Below, one piece after another: positions 33,877-47,175 of a stretch of 64,000 nucleotides of DNA (the first letter of the stretch is position 1; every line of letters begins with the position of its first letter). Made by a program: the position numbers and the translations under genes. This stretch comes from Dipteronia dyeriana (taxonomy: Eukaryota; Streptophyta; Magnoliopsida; Sapindales; Sapindaceae): the NCBI GenBank assembly GCA_032871835.1, contig CM065296.1:52419288-52483287 (forward strand), given 5' to 3'. Below the pieces are notes generated by a model that was not told where the DNA came from, did no database searches, and saw nothing but the letters and a program-made list of their open reading frames with translations.

Positions 33877-34168
33877 GAAAGTATAGTTGCCATCCAGATC
33901 TCAAGACCAGGAAATAGCTAGGTAGCGCTCCTTATGCCTTGGTTGGGCTACCACCCCTAAAATGGATCAGAGTGTAATAGCATAGTTGTCATCCAGATCT
34001 CAAGACCAGGAAATAGCTAGGTAGCGCTCCTGATGCCTTATCCAGTATACCACCCCCAAGAAGGATATGAGTGTAAGAGCAAATGTGCCATCTAGATCTT
34101 TAGACTATGAAATAGCTAGATAGCCCTCATGATGCCTTGGTCGGGCTTTCACCCCTAAGAAGGATATG

Positions 34169-37100
34169 AGTGTAAGAGCATAGTTGCCATCCAGATCTCA
34201 AGACCAGGAAATAGATAGGTAGCGCTCATGATGCCTTGGTCGGGCTACGGCTCCTAAGAAGGATCTATGTGTAAGAGCATAGTTGCCATCTAGATCTAAA
34301 GACTAGGAAAAAGCTAGGTAGCGCTAATGATGCCTTGGACGGGCTACCACCCCCAAGATGGATCTGAGTGTAAGAGAATTGTTGCCATCCAGATCTATAC
34401 ACTAGGAAATAGCAAGATAGCCTTCCTGATGCCTTGGTCGAGATTTCACCCCTAAGAAGGATCTGAGTGTAAGAGCATAGTTTCCATCCAGATCTCAAGA
34501 CCAGGAAATAGCTAGATAGCGCTTCATATGCCTTGGTCGGGCTACCACCCCTTAGAAGCATCTAATTGTAAGAGCATAGTTGCTATCCAGATCTCAAGAC
34601 CAGGAATAGCGAGGTAGCGCTCCTGATGCCTTGGTCGGGCTACAACCCCCAAGAAGGATCTGAGTGTGAAAGCATAGTTGCCCTCCAGATCTCAAGACCA
34701 TGAAATAGCTAGGTAGCCCTCATGATGCCTTGGCCAGGCTTTCACCCCTAATAAGGATCTGAGTGTAAGAGCATAGTTGCCGTTCAGATCTCTAGACCAG
34801 GAAATAACTAGATAGCCCTCCTGATGCCTTGGTCGGGCTACAACCCCCAGGAGGGATCTGTGTGTGAGAGCATAGTAGCCATCCAGATCTCGAGACCAGG
34901 AAATAGCTAGATATCCCTCTTGATGCCTTGGTCGGGCTACAACCCCCAGGAAGAATCTGAGTGTAAGAGCATAGTTGCCATCCAGATCTCTAGACCAGGA
35001 AATAGCTAGATAGCTCTCCTGATGCCTTTGTCGGGCTACCACCCCCGAGGAGTGTCTGATTGTAAGAGCATTGTTGTCATCCAGATCTAAAGACTAGGAA
35101 ATAGTTAGGTTGCGCTCCTGATGCCTTTGTCGGGCTACCACCCCTAAAAAGGATCTAAGTGTAAAAGCATAGTTGCCATCAAGATCTCAGGATCTGGAAA
35201 TAGCAAGATAGCGCTCCTAATGCCTTCGTCGGGCTACCTCCCCCAAGAAGTGTCTAAGTTTAAAGCATAGTTGTCATCCAGATCTCAAGACCAGGAAATA
35301 GCTAGATAGCGCTTCTGATGCCTTAATCAGGCTATAACCCCAAGAAGGTTTTAAGTGTAGGAGCATAGTTGCCATCCAGATCTCAATACCAGGAAATAGT
35401 TAGATAGCGCTCCTGATGCCTTGGTTGGGCTACCACCCCCAAGAAGGTTCTGAGTGTAAGAGCATTGTTGCTATCCAGATCTCAAGACCAGGAAATAGTT
35501 AGGTAGCACTCCTGATGCATTAGTCGGGCTACCATTCCTAAGGAGGACTTGAGTGTAACAACATAGTTGCCATCCAGATCTCAAGACCAGAAAACAGCTA
35601 GATAGCGCTCCTGAAGCCTTGGTCAGGCTACCACCCCCAGGAAGGGTCTGAGTGTAAGAGCATAGTTGTCATCCATATCTAAGGACTAGGAAATAGCTAT
35701 GTAGCGCTTCTGATGCCTTTGTCGGGCTACCACCCTTTAGAAGGATCTGAGTGTAAGAGCATATTAGCCATCCATATCTCAGGACAAGGAAATTGCTGGA
35801 TAGCGCTCTTGATGCCTTGGTCTGGCTTCCACCCCCAAGAAGGGTCTAAGTGTAAAGCATAGTTGTCATCCAGATCTCAAGACCAGAAAATAGCTAGATA
35901 GCGCTCCTGATGCCTTTGTCGGGCTACCACCTGAAAGAAGGTTTTGAGTGTAAGAGCATAGTTGCCATCCATATATCAAGAACAAGAAATAGCTAGGTAG
36001 CGCTCTTGATGCCTTGGTCGGTCTACCAACCCTAAAAAGGATCTAAGTGTAACAGCATAGTTGCCATCCAGATCTCAGGATAACGAAATAGCTAGATAGA
36101 GCTCCTGAAGACTTGGTCGTGCTACCACAACCAATAAGGGTCTAAGTGTAAAGCATAGTTGTCATCCAGATCTCAAGACCAGGAAATAGCAAGATAGCGC
36201 TCTCGATGCCTTGGTCGAACTACCTCCCACAAGAAGGTTCTGCGTGTAAGAGCATAGTTTTTATCCAGATCTCAAGACCAGGAAATAGCTAGGTAGCGCT
36301 CCTTATGCCTTGGTCTGGCTACCACCTCTAAAAAGGATCTGAGTGTAAGAGCATAAATGCCATCCACATCACAAGACTAGGAAATAGCTAGATAACGTTC
36401 CTGATGCCTTGGTCGGGCTACCACCCCCTAGAAGGGTCTGAGTATAATAGCATAGTTGTCATCTAGATCTAAAGTCCAGGAAATAGCTAGGTAGGGCTCC
36501 GGATGCGTTAGTCAGGCTTCCACCCCCAAGAAGGATCTGAGTGTGAAAGTATAGTTGCCATCCAGATCTCAAGACCAGGAAATAGCTAGGTAGCGCTCCT
36601 TATGCCTTGGTTGGGCTACCACCCCTAAAATGGATCAGAGTGTAATAGCATAGTTGTCATCCAGATCTCAAGACCAGGAAATAGCTAGGTAGCGCTCCTG
36701 ATGCCTTATCCAGTATACCACCCCCAAGAAGGATATGAGTGTAAGAGCAAATGTGCCATCTAGATCTTTAGACTAGGAAATAGCTAGATAGCCCTCATGA
36801 TGCCTTGGTCGGGCTTTCACCCCTAAGAAGGATATGAGTGTAAGAGCGTAGTTGCCATCCAGATCTCTAGACCAGGAAATAGCTAGATAGCTCTCCTAAT
36901 GCCTTAGTTGGGCTACAACCCCTAGAAAGGATCTGAGTGTGAGAGCATAGTTGCCATTCAGATCTCGAGACCAGGAAATAACTAGATAGCCCTCTTGATG
37001 CCTTGGTCGGGCTACAACCCCTAGGAAGGATCTAAGTGTAAGAGCATAGTTGCCATACAGATCTCAAGACCAGGAAATAGCTAGATAGCGTTCCTGATTC

Positions 37101-40100
37101 CTTGGTCGGGCAACCACTCCTAAGAATGACCTGAGTGTAAGAGCATAGTTGCCATCCAGATCTCAAGACAAGGAAATAGCTAGATAGCGGTCCTGATTCC
37201 ATTGTCGGGCTACCATCCCCAATAAATGTCTGAGTGTAAGAGCATAACTGTCATCCAGATCTCAAGACCAGGAAATAGTTGGGTAGCGCTCCTGATTCCA
37301 TGGTCGGGAAACAACCCCCAAGAAGGATCTGAGTGTGAAAGCATAGTTGCCATCCATATCTCAGGACCAGGAAATAGCTAAATAGCGCTCCTGATGCCTT
37401 GGTCAGGCTACCACCCCCAATAAGGGTCTAAGTGTAAATCGTAGTTGTCATCCAGATCTCAAGACTAGGAAATAACTAGATAGCGCTTATGATGCCTTGG
37501 TCAGGCTACCACCCCCAAGAAGTTTCTGAGTGTAAGAGCATAGTTGCCATCCAGATCTCAAGGCCAGGAAATAGCTAGGTAGCGCTCCTGATGCCTTTGT
37601 CGGGATACCACCTCCAAGAAGGATCTGAGTGTTAGAGCATATTTGCCATCCATATCAAGACTAGGAAATATCTAGGTAGCGCTCCTGATGCCTTGGTCGG
37701 GCAACCACTCGTAAGAAAGATCTGAGTGTAAGAGCATAGTTGCCACATATATCTCAGGACCAGAAAATAGCTAGATAGCGCTCATGATGCCTTGGTCGGT
37801 CTGTCACCCCCAAAAAAGGGTCTGAGTGTAAGAGCTTAGTGGTCATACAGATCTCAAGACTAGGAAATAGCTAGATAGCGCTCCTTACGCCTTGGTCGAG
37901 CTACCACCCCCAAGAAGGTTCTGATTGTAAGAGCATAGTTGCCATCCAGATCTCAAGACCAAGAAATAACTAGGTAGCGCTCTTGATGCCTTTGTCGGTC
38001 TACCACCCATACGAAGGATATGACTGAAAGAGCATAGTTGCCATCCAGATCTCAGGACCAGGAAATAGCAAAATAGAGCTCCTGATGCCTTGGTCAGGCT
38101 ACCACCCCCAAGAAGGTACTGAGTGTAAGAGCATAGTTGCCATCCAGATATCAAGACCAGGAAATAGCTAGATAGCGCTCCTGATGCCTTGGTTAGGCTA
38201 CTACCCCCAAGAAGGTTCTAAGTGTAAGAGCATAGTTGCCATCCAGATCTCAAGGCCAGGAAACAGCTAGGTAGCGCACCTGATGCCTTTGTCGGGCTAC
38301 CAACCCCTAGAAGGATCTGAGATTAAGAGCATTGTTGCTAACCAGATCTCTAGACTAGGAAAAAGCTAGATAGCCCTCCTGATGACTTGGTTGGGCTTTC
38401 ACCCATAAGAAGGATCTGAGTGTAAGAGCATAGTTGCCATCTAAATCTAAAGACCAGGAAATAACTAGGTAGCACTCCTGATGCGTTGGTCAGGCTACAA
38501 CCCCCATGAAGGATCTGAGTGTGAGAGCATAGTTGCCATCAAGATTTCGACACCAGGAAATAGCTGGATAGCCCTCCTGATTGCCTTTGTCAAAAAAACA
38601 CCCCCAAGATGGATTTGAGTCATAGTTTTCTTCCAGATCTCAAGATCAGGAAATAGCTAGATAGAATTCCTGATTCCTTGGTCAGGCAACAAACCCCAAG
38701 AAGGATCTGAGTGTAAAAGCATTGTTGCCATCCAGATCTCAAGACCAAGTAATAGCTAGACAGCGCTCCTAATGCCTTGGTCGGGCTACAGCCTTCAAGA
38801 AGATTCTGAGTGTAAGAGCATAGTTGTCAACTAGATCTCAAGACCAGGAAATAGCTAGATAGTGCTCCTGATGCCTTGGTCGGGCTACTACCCCTAAAAA
38901 GGATCTGAGTGTAAGAGCATAGTTTCCATTAAGATCTCAAGACCAGGAAATAGCAAGGTAGTGATCCTGATGCCTTGATCGGGCTACCACCCCTAAAAAG
39001 GATCTGAGTGTAAGAGCATTGTTGCCATCCAGATCTCAAGACCAGGAAATAGCTAGGTAGCGCTCCTTATGCCTTGGTCGGGCTACCACCCCTAAAATGG
39101 ATCAGAGTGTAATAGCATAGTTGTCATCCAGATCTCAAGACCAGGAAATAGCTAGGTAGCGCACCTGATGCCTTGGCCAGTATACCACCCCCAAGAAGGA
39201 TATGAGTGTAAGAGCAAAGGTGCCATCTAGATCTTTAGACTAGGAAATATCTAGATAGCCCTCATGATGCCTTGGTCGGGCTTTCACCCCTAAGAAGGAT
39301 CTGAGTGTAAGAGCGTAGTTGCCATCCAGATCTCTAGACCAGGAAATAGCTAGATAGCCCTTCTAATGCCTTAGTTGGGCTACAACCCCTAGAAAGGATC
39401 TGAGTGTAAGAGCATAGTTGCCATCCAGATCTCGAGACCAGGAAATAACTAGATAGCCCTCTTGATGCCTTGGTCGGGCTACAACCCCTAGGAAGGATCT
39501 AAGTGTAAGAGCATAGTTGCCATACAGATCTCAAGACCAGGAAATAGCTAGATAGTGTTCCTGATTCCTTGGTCGGGAAACCACTCCTAAGAATGACCTG
39601 AGTGTAAGAGCATAGTTGCCATGCAGATCTCAGGACCAGGAAATAGCAAAATAGCGCTCCTGATGCCTTGGTCAGGCTAACACCCCCAAGAAGGTACTGA
39701 GTGTAAACATAGTTGCCATCCAGATCTCAAGACCAGGAAATAGCTAGATAGCGCTCCTGATGCCTTGGTCAGGCTACTACCCCCAAGAAGGTTCTGAGTA
39801 TAAGAGCATAGTTGCCATCCAGATCTCAAGGCCAGGAAACAGCTAGGCAGCGCTCCTGATGCCTTTGTCGGGCTACCAACCCCCAGAAGGATCTGAGATT
39901 AAGAGCATTGTTGCCAACCAGATCTCTAGACTAGGAAAAAGCTAGATAGCCCTCCTGATGCCTTGGTTGGGCTTTCACCCATAAGAAGGATCTGAGTGTA
40001 ATAGCATAGTTGCCATCCAAATCTAAGGACCAGGAAATAACTAGGTAGCACTCCTGATGCGTTGGTCGGGCTACAACCCCCAAGAAGGATCTGAGTGTGA

Positions 40101-40977
40101 GAGCATAGTTGCCATCAAGATTTCGAGACCAGGAAATAGCTGGATAGCCCTCCTGATGCCTTTGTCAAAAAAACACCCCCAAGATGGATCTGAGTCATAG
40201 TTGTCATCAAGATCTCAAGATCAGGAAATAGATAGATAGAATTCCTGATTCCTTGGTCTGGCTACAAACCCCAAGAAGGATCTGAGTGTAAGAGCATTGT
40301 TGCCATCCAGATCTCAAGACCAAGTAATAGCTGGACAGCGCTCCTAATGCCTTGGTCGGGCTACAGCCTTCAAGAAGTTTCTGAGTGTAAGAGCATAGTT
40401 GCCATCTAGATCTCAAGACCAGGAAATAGCTAGATAGTGCTCCTGATGCCTTGGTCGGGCTACCACCTCTAAAAAGGATCTGAGTGTAAGAGCATAAATG
40501 CCATCCACATCTCAAGACTAGGAAATAGCTAGATAACGTTCCTGATGCCTTGGTCGGGCTACCACCCCCTAGAAGGGTCTGAGTATAATAGCATAGTTGT
40601 CATCTAGATCTAAAGTCCAGGAAATAGCTAGGTAGGGCTCCGGATGCGTTAGTCAGGCTTCCACCCCCAAGAAGGATCTGAGTGTGAAAGTATAGTTGCC
40701 ATCCAGATCTCAAGACCAGGAAATAGCTAGGTAGCGCTCCTTATGCCTTGGTTGGGCTACCACCCCTAAAATGGATCAGAGTGTAATAGCATAGTTGTCA
40801 TCCAGATCTCAAGACCAGGAAATAGCTAGGTAGCGCTCCTGATGCCTTATCCAGTATACCACCCCCAAGAAGGATATGAGTGTAAGAGCAAATGTGCCAT
40901 CTAGATCTTTAGACTAGGAAATAGCTAGATAGCCCTCATGATGCCTTGGTCGAGCTTTCACCCCTAAGAAGGATATG
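34169..40977. repeat. HOR-D copy 2, shortened (6,809 bp)
   Basis: Follows copy 1 at offset 8,685-8,686 to about 39,625, where the sequence ATGCAGATCTCA continues as GGACCAGGAAATAGCAAAAT instead of AGACAAGG. From there it matches copy 1 from about 32,816 at offset 6,809 to the end of the unit. The missing piece is 1,877 bp, about 19 monomers. Copy 3 keeps this piece (44,46x-46,33x), so copy 2 lost it. Confidence 0.87.
39605..39645. other. in-phase deletion junction of HOR-D copy 2
   Basis: Crossover point where copy 2 switches from the order at 30,94x to the order at 32,82x of copy 1. It lies inside the CAGATCTCA segment shared by almost all monomers, so the exact base cannot be fixed. The join leaves a normal monomer length, as expected for exchange between two misaligned monomers. 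Confidence 0.8.
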
Positions 40978-41399
40978 AGTGTAAGAGCATAGTTGCCATC
41001 CAGATCTCAAGACCAGGAAATAGATAGGTAGCGCTCATGATGCCTTGGTCGGGCTACGGCTCCTAAGAAGGATCTATGTGTAAGAGCATAGTTGCCATCT
41101 AGATCTAAAGACTAGGAAAAAGCTAGGTAGCGCTCATGATGCCTTGGACGGGCTACCACCCCCAAGATGGATCTGAGTGTAAGAGAATTGTTGCCATCCA
41201 GATCTATACACTAGGAAATAGCAAGATAGCCTTCCTGATGCCTTGGTCGAGATTTCACCCCTAAGAAGGATCTGAGTGTAAGAGCATAGTTTCCATCCAG
41301 ATCTCAAGACCAGGAAATAGCTAGATAGCGCTTCATATGCCTTGGTCGGGCTACCACCCTTTAGAAGCATCTAATTGTAAGAGCATAGTTGCTATCCAG

Positions 41400-41430
41400 A
41401 TCTCAAGACCAGGAATAGCTAGGTAGCGCT
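41400..41430. other. in-phase deletion junction of HOR-D copy 3
   Basis: GACCAGGAATAGC is followed by TAGGTAGCGCTCCTTATGCC. In copies 1 and 2 the corresponding GGAATAGC reads on into GAGGTAGCGCTCCTGATGCC. The short GGAATAGC (one A lost) is an inherited mark of the left parent, which places the crossover just after it at about 41,417. Confidence 0.82.
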
Positions 41431-44400
41431 CCTTATGCCTTGGTTGGGCTACCACCCCTAAAATGGATCAGAGTGTAATAGCATAGTTGTCATCCAGATC
41501 TCAAGACCAGGAAATAGCTAGGTAGCGCTCCTGATGCCTTATCCAGTATACCACCCCCAAGAAGGATATGAGTGTAAGAGCAAATGTGCCATCTAGATCT
41601 TTAGACTAGGAAATAGCTAGATAGCCCTCATGATGCCTTGGTCGGGCTTTCACCCCTAAGAAGGATATGAGTGTAAGAGCGTAGTTGCCATCCAGATCTC
41701 TAGACCAGGAAATAGCTAGATAGCTCTCCTAATGCCTTAGTTGGGCTACAACCCCTAGAAAGGATCTGAGTGTGAGAGCATAGTTGCCATTCAGATCTCG
41801 AGACCAGGAAATAACTAGATAGCCCTCTTGATGCCTTGGTCGGGCTACAACCCCTAGGAAGGATCTAAGTGTAAGAGCATAGTTGCCATACAGATCTCAA
41901 GACCAGGAAATAGCTAGATAGCGTTCCTGATTCCTTGGTCGGGCAACCACTCCTAAGAATGACCTGAGTGTAAGAGCATAGTTGCCATCCAGATCTCAAG
42001 ACAAGGAAATAGCTAGATAGCGGTCCTGATTCCATTGTCGGGCTACCATCCCCAATAAATGTCTGAGTGTAAGAGCATAACTGTCATCCAGATCTCAAGA
42101 CCAGGAAATAGTTGGGTAGCGCTCCTGATTCCATGGTCGGGAAACAACCCCCAAGAAGGATCTGAGTGTGAAAGCATAGTTGCCATCCATATCTCAGGAC
42201 CAGGAAATAGCTAAATAGCGCTCCTGATGCCTTGGTCAGGCTACCACCCCCAATAAGGGTCTAAGTGTAAATCGTAGTTGTCATCCAGATCTCAAGACTA
42301 GGAAATAACTAGATAGCGCTTATGATGCCTTGGTCAGGCTACCACCCCCAAGAAGTTTCTGAGTGTAAGAGCATAGTTGCCATCCAGATCTCAAGGCCAG
42401 GAAATAGCTAGGTAGCGCTCCTGATGCCTTTGTCGGGATACCACCTCCAAGAAGGATCTGAGTGTTAGAGCATATTTGCCATCCATATCAAGACTAGGAA
42501 ATATCTAGGTAGCGCTCCTGATGCCTTGGTCGGGCAACCACTCGTAAGAAAGATCTGAGTGTAAGAGCATAGTTGCCACATATATCTCAGGACCAGAAAA
42601 TAGCTAGATAGCGCTCATGATGCCTTGGTCGGTCTGTCACCCCCAAAAAAGGGTCTGAGTGTAAGAGCTTAGTGGTCATACAGATCTCAAGACTAGGAAA
42701 TAGCTAGATAGCGCTCCTTACGCCTTGGTCGAGCTACCACCCCCAAGAAGGTTCTGATTGTAAGAGCATAGTTGCCATCCAGATCTCAAGACCAAGAAAT
42801 AACTAGGTAGCGCTCCTGATGCCTTTGTCGGTCTACCACCCATACGAAGGATATGACTGAAAGAGCATAGTTGCCATCCAGATCTCAGGACCAGGAAATA
42901 GCAAAATAGAGCTCCTGATGCCTTGGTCAGGCTACCACCCCCAAGAAGGTACTGAGTGTAAGAGCATAGTTGCCATCCAGATATCAAGACCAGGAAATAG
43001 CTAGATAGCGCTCCTGATGCCTTGGTTAGGCTACTACCCCCAAGAAGGTTCTAAGTGTAAGAGCATAGTTGCCATCCAGATCTCAAGGCCAGGAAACAGC
43101 TAGGTAGCGCACCTGATGCCTTTGTCGGGCTACCAACCCCTAGAAGGATCTGAGATTAAGAGCATTGTTGCTAACCAGATCTCTAGACTAGGAAAAAGCT
43201 AGATAGCCCTCCTGATGACTTGGTTGGGCTTTCACCCATAAGAAGGATCTGAGTGTAAGAGCATAGTTGCCATCTAAATCTAAAGACCAGGAAATAACTA
43301 GGTAGCACTCCTGATGCGTTGGTCAGGCTACAACCCCCATGAAGGATCTGAGTGTGAGAGCATAGTTGCCATCAAGATTTCGACACCAGGAAATAGCTGG
43401 ATAGCCCTCCTGATTGCCTTTGTCAAAAAAACACCCCCAAGATGGATTTGAGTCATAGTTTTCTTCCAGATCTCAAGATCAGGAAATAGCTAGATAGAAT
43501 TCCTGATTCCTTGGTCAGGCAACAAACCCCAAGAAGGATCTGAGTGTAAAAGCATTGTTGCCATCCAGATCTCAAGACCAAGTAATAGCTAGACAGCGCT
43601 CCTAATGCCTTGGTCGGGCTACAGCCTTCAAGAAGATTCTGAGTGTAAGAGCATAGTTGTCAACTAGATCTCAAGACCAGGAAATAGCTAGATAGTGCTC
43701 CTGATGCCTTGGTCGGGCTACTACCCCTAAAAAGGATCTGAGTGTAAGAGCATAGTTTCCATTAAGATCTCAAGACCAGGAAATAGCATGGTAGTGATCC
43801 TGATGCCTTGATCGGGCTACCACCCCTAAAAAGGATCTGAGTGTAAGAGCATTGTTGCCATCCAGATCTCAAGACCAGGAAATAGCTAGGTAGCGCTCCT
43901 TATGCCTTGGTCGGGCTACCACCCCTAAAATGGATCAGAGTGTAATAGCATAGTTGTCATCCAGATCTCAAGACCAGGAAATAGCTAGGTAGCGCACCTG
44001 ATGCCTTGGCCAGTATACCACCCCCAAGAAGGATATGAGTGTAAGAGCAAAGGTGCCATCTAGATCTTTAGACTAGGAAATATCTAGATAGCCCTCATGA
44101 TGCCTTGGTCGGGCTTTCACCCCTAAGAAGGATCTGAGTGTAAGAGCGTAGTTGCCATCCAGATCTCTAGACCAGGAAATAGCTAGATAGCCCTTCTAAT
44201 GCCTTAGTTGGGCTACAACCCCTAGAAAGGATCTGAGTGTAAGAGCATAGTTGCCATCCAGATCTCGAGACCAGGAAATAACTAGATAGCCCTCTTGATG
44301 CCTTGGTCGGGCTACAACCCCTAGGAAGGATCTAAGTGTAAGAGCATAGTTGCCATACAGATCTCAAGACCAGGAAATAGCTAGATAGTGTTCCTGATTC

Positions 44401-45507
44401 CTTGGTCGGGAAACCACTCCTAAGAATGACCTGAGTGTAAGAGCATAGTTGCCATGCAGATCTCAAGACAAGGAAATAGCTAGATAGCGCTCCTGATGCC
44501 TTGGTCGGGCTACCACCCCTAAGAAGGGTCTGAGTGTAAGAGCATAGTTGTCATCCAGATCTAAAGACTAGAAAAAAGCTAGGTAGAGCTCCTGAAGCCT
44601 TTGTCGGGCTACCATTACTAAGAAGGATATGAGTGTAAAAGCATAGTTGCCATCCAGATCTCAGGACCAGGAAATAGCTAGATAGCTCTCTTCATGCCTT
44701 TATCGGGCTACCTCCTTCAAGAACTGTCTAAGTGTAATAGCATAGTTGTCTTCCAGATCATTAGACCAGGAAATAGATAGGTAGCGCTACTGATGACTTG
44801 GCCGGGCTACCACCCCTAAGAAGGATCTGAGTGTAAGAGCATAGTTGCCATCTAGATCTCGGGACTAGAAAACAGCTAGATAGCACTCTTGATGCCTTGG
44901 TCAGGCTACCACCCACAAGAAGGATCATGGTGTAAGAGCATAGTTTCCATCCAGATCTAAAGACCAGGAAATAGCTGGGTAGCGCTCCTGATGCCATGGT
45001 CGGGCTAAAACCCCCAAGAAGGATCTGAGTGTGAAAGCATGGTTGCCATCCATATCTCAGGACCAGGAAATAGCTAAATAGCGCTCATGATGCCTTGGTC
45101 AGGCTACCACCCCCAATAAGGGTCTAAGTGTAAATCGTAGTTGTCATCCAGATCTCAAGACTAGGAAATAGCTAGATAGCGCTTATGATGCCTTTTTCAG
45201 GCTTCCACCCCTAAGAAGTTTCTGAGTGTAAAAGCATAGTTGCCATCCAGATCTCAAGGCCAGGAAATAGTTAGGTAGCGCACCTGATGCCTTTGTCGGG
45301 ATACCACCCCCAAGAAGGATCTGAGTGTTAGAGCATAGTTGCCGTCCATATCAAGACTAGGAAATATCTAGGTAGCGCTCCTGATGCCTTGGTCGGGCAA
45401 CCACCCGTAGGAAAGATCTGAGTGTAAGAGCATAGTTGCCACACATATCTCAGGACCAGAAAATAGCTAGATAGCGCTCACGATGCCTTGGTCGGGCTGT
45501 CACTCCC

Positions 45508-45705
45508 AAAAAGGGTCTGAGTGTAAGAGCATAGTTGTCATACAGATCTCAAGACTAGGAAATAGCTAGATAGCGCTCCTTACACCTTGGTCGGGCTACC
45601 ACCCCCAAAAAGGGTCTGAGTGTAAGAGCATAGTTGTCATACAGATCTCAAGACTAGGAAATAGCTAGATAGCGCTCCTTACGCCTTGGTCTGGCTACCA
45701 CCCCC
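45508..45705 (+). repeat. copy of the single-monomer duplication in HOR-D copy 3
   Basis: Counterpart of 31,989-32,186 at offset 13,519, with the same two adjacent near-identical monomers. HOR-D copy 2 lacks this region because of its 1,877-bp deletion. Confidence 0.8.
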
Positions 45706-47175
45706 AAGAAGGTTCTGATTGTAAGAGCATAGTTGCCATCCAGATCTCAAGACCAAGAAATAACTAGGTAGCGCTCCTGATGCCGTTTTCGTGCTACCAC
45801 CCATAAGAAGGATATGAGTGAAAGAGCATAGTTGCCATCCAGATCTCAAGACCAAGAAATAACTACGTAGCATTCCTGATGCCTTTGTCGGGCTACCACT
45901 CATAAAATGATATGAGTGAAAGAGCATAGTTGCCATCCAGATCTCAGGACCAGGAAATAGCTAGATAGCGCTCTTGATGCCTTTGTCGAGCTACCACCCC
46001 CAAGAAGGTTCTGAGTGTAAGAGCATAGTTGCCATCCAGATCTCAAGACCAGGAAATAGCTAGGTAGCGCTCCTGATGCCTTGGTCGGGCTACCATTCCT
46101 AAGAAGGACCTGAGCGTAAGAGCAAAGTTGCCATCCAGATCTCAAGACAAGGAAATAGCTAGATAGCTCTCCTGATGCCTTGGTCAGGCAACCACCCCTA
46201 AGAAGGGTCTGAGTGTAAGAGCATAGTTGTCATTCAGATCTAAAGACTAGAAAATTGCTAGGAAGCGCTCCTGATGCCTTTGTCGGGCTATCACCCCTAA
46301 GAAGGATCTGAGTGTAAGAGCATAGTTGCCATCCAGATCTCAGGACCAGGAAATAGCAAAATAGCGCTCCTGATGCCTTGGTCAGGCTAACACCCCCAAG
46401 AAGGTACTGAGTGTAAACATAGTTGCCATCCAGATCTCAAGACCAGGAAATAGCTAGATAGCGCTCCTGATGCCTTGGTCAGGCTACTACCCCCAAGAAG
46501 GTTCTGAGTATAAGAGCATAGTTGCCATCCAGATCTCAAGGCCAGGAAACAGCTAGGCAGCGCTCCTGATGCCTTTGTCGGGCTACCAACCCCCAGAAGG
46601 ATCTGAGATTAAGAGCATTGTTGCTAACCAGATCTCTAGACTAGGAAAAAGCTAGATAGCCCTCATGATGCCTTGGTTGGGCTTTCACCCATAAGAAGGA
46701 TCTGAGTGTAATAGCATAGTTGCCATCCAAATCTAAGGACCAGGAAATAACTAGGTAGCACTCCTGATGCGTTGGTCGGGCTACAACCCCCAAGAAGGAT
46801 CTGAGTGTGAGAGCATAGTTGCCATCAAGATTTCGAGACCAGGAAATAGCTGGATAGCCCTCCTGATGCCTTTGTCAAAAAAACACCCCCAAGATGGATC
46901 TGAGTCATAGTTGTCATCAAGATCTCAAGATCAGGAAATAGCTAGATAGAATTCCTGATTCCTTGGTCTGGCTACAAACCCCAAGAAGGATCTGAGTGTA
47001 AGAGCATTGTTGCCATCCACATCTCAAGACCAAGTAATAGCTGGACAGCGCTCCTAATGCCTTGGTCGGGCTACAGCCTTCAAGAAGTTTCTGAGTGTAA
47101 GAGCATAGTTGCCATCTAGATCTCAAGACCAGGAAATAGCTAGATAGTGCTCCTGATGCCTTGGTCGGGCTACCA

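Larger units (their letters stand above)
25483..34168. repeat. HOR-D copy 1, complete (8,686-bp, ~88-monomer unit)
   Basis: The longest unit in the window. Its first 5.46 kb recurs from 34,169 at offset 8,685, becoming 8,686 after an extra C at about 37,318 relative to 28,633. Its 27.9-33.65 kb part recurs at offset 13,519 in the third copy. Similarity is very high: a 116-codon open stretch at 26,007-26,357 and its partner at 34,692-35,042 give identical translations. The unit contains two related half-units and a repeat of its own early monomers at the end (33,684-34,150 matches 27,667-28,133 at offset 6,017). Confidence 0.88.
40978..47175. repeat. HOR-D copy 3, shortened (~6.2 kb)
   Basis: Starts like copies 1 and 2 (the CGGGCTACGGCTCC monomer at about 41,049, compared with 25,557 and 34,242). 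At about 41,415 it jumps from the 25,92x order to 27,896, losing 1,976 bp (about 20 monomers). It then follows copy 1 at offset 13,519 and copy 2 at 4,833. Unlike copy 2 it retains the 31-32.8 kb part. Homology to copy 1 ends at about 47,175 (33,656 in copy 1), so the last ~0.5 kb of the unit is absent. Confidence 0.86.
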
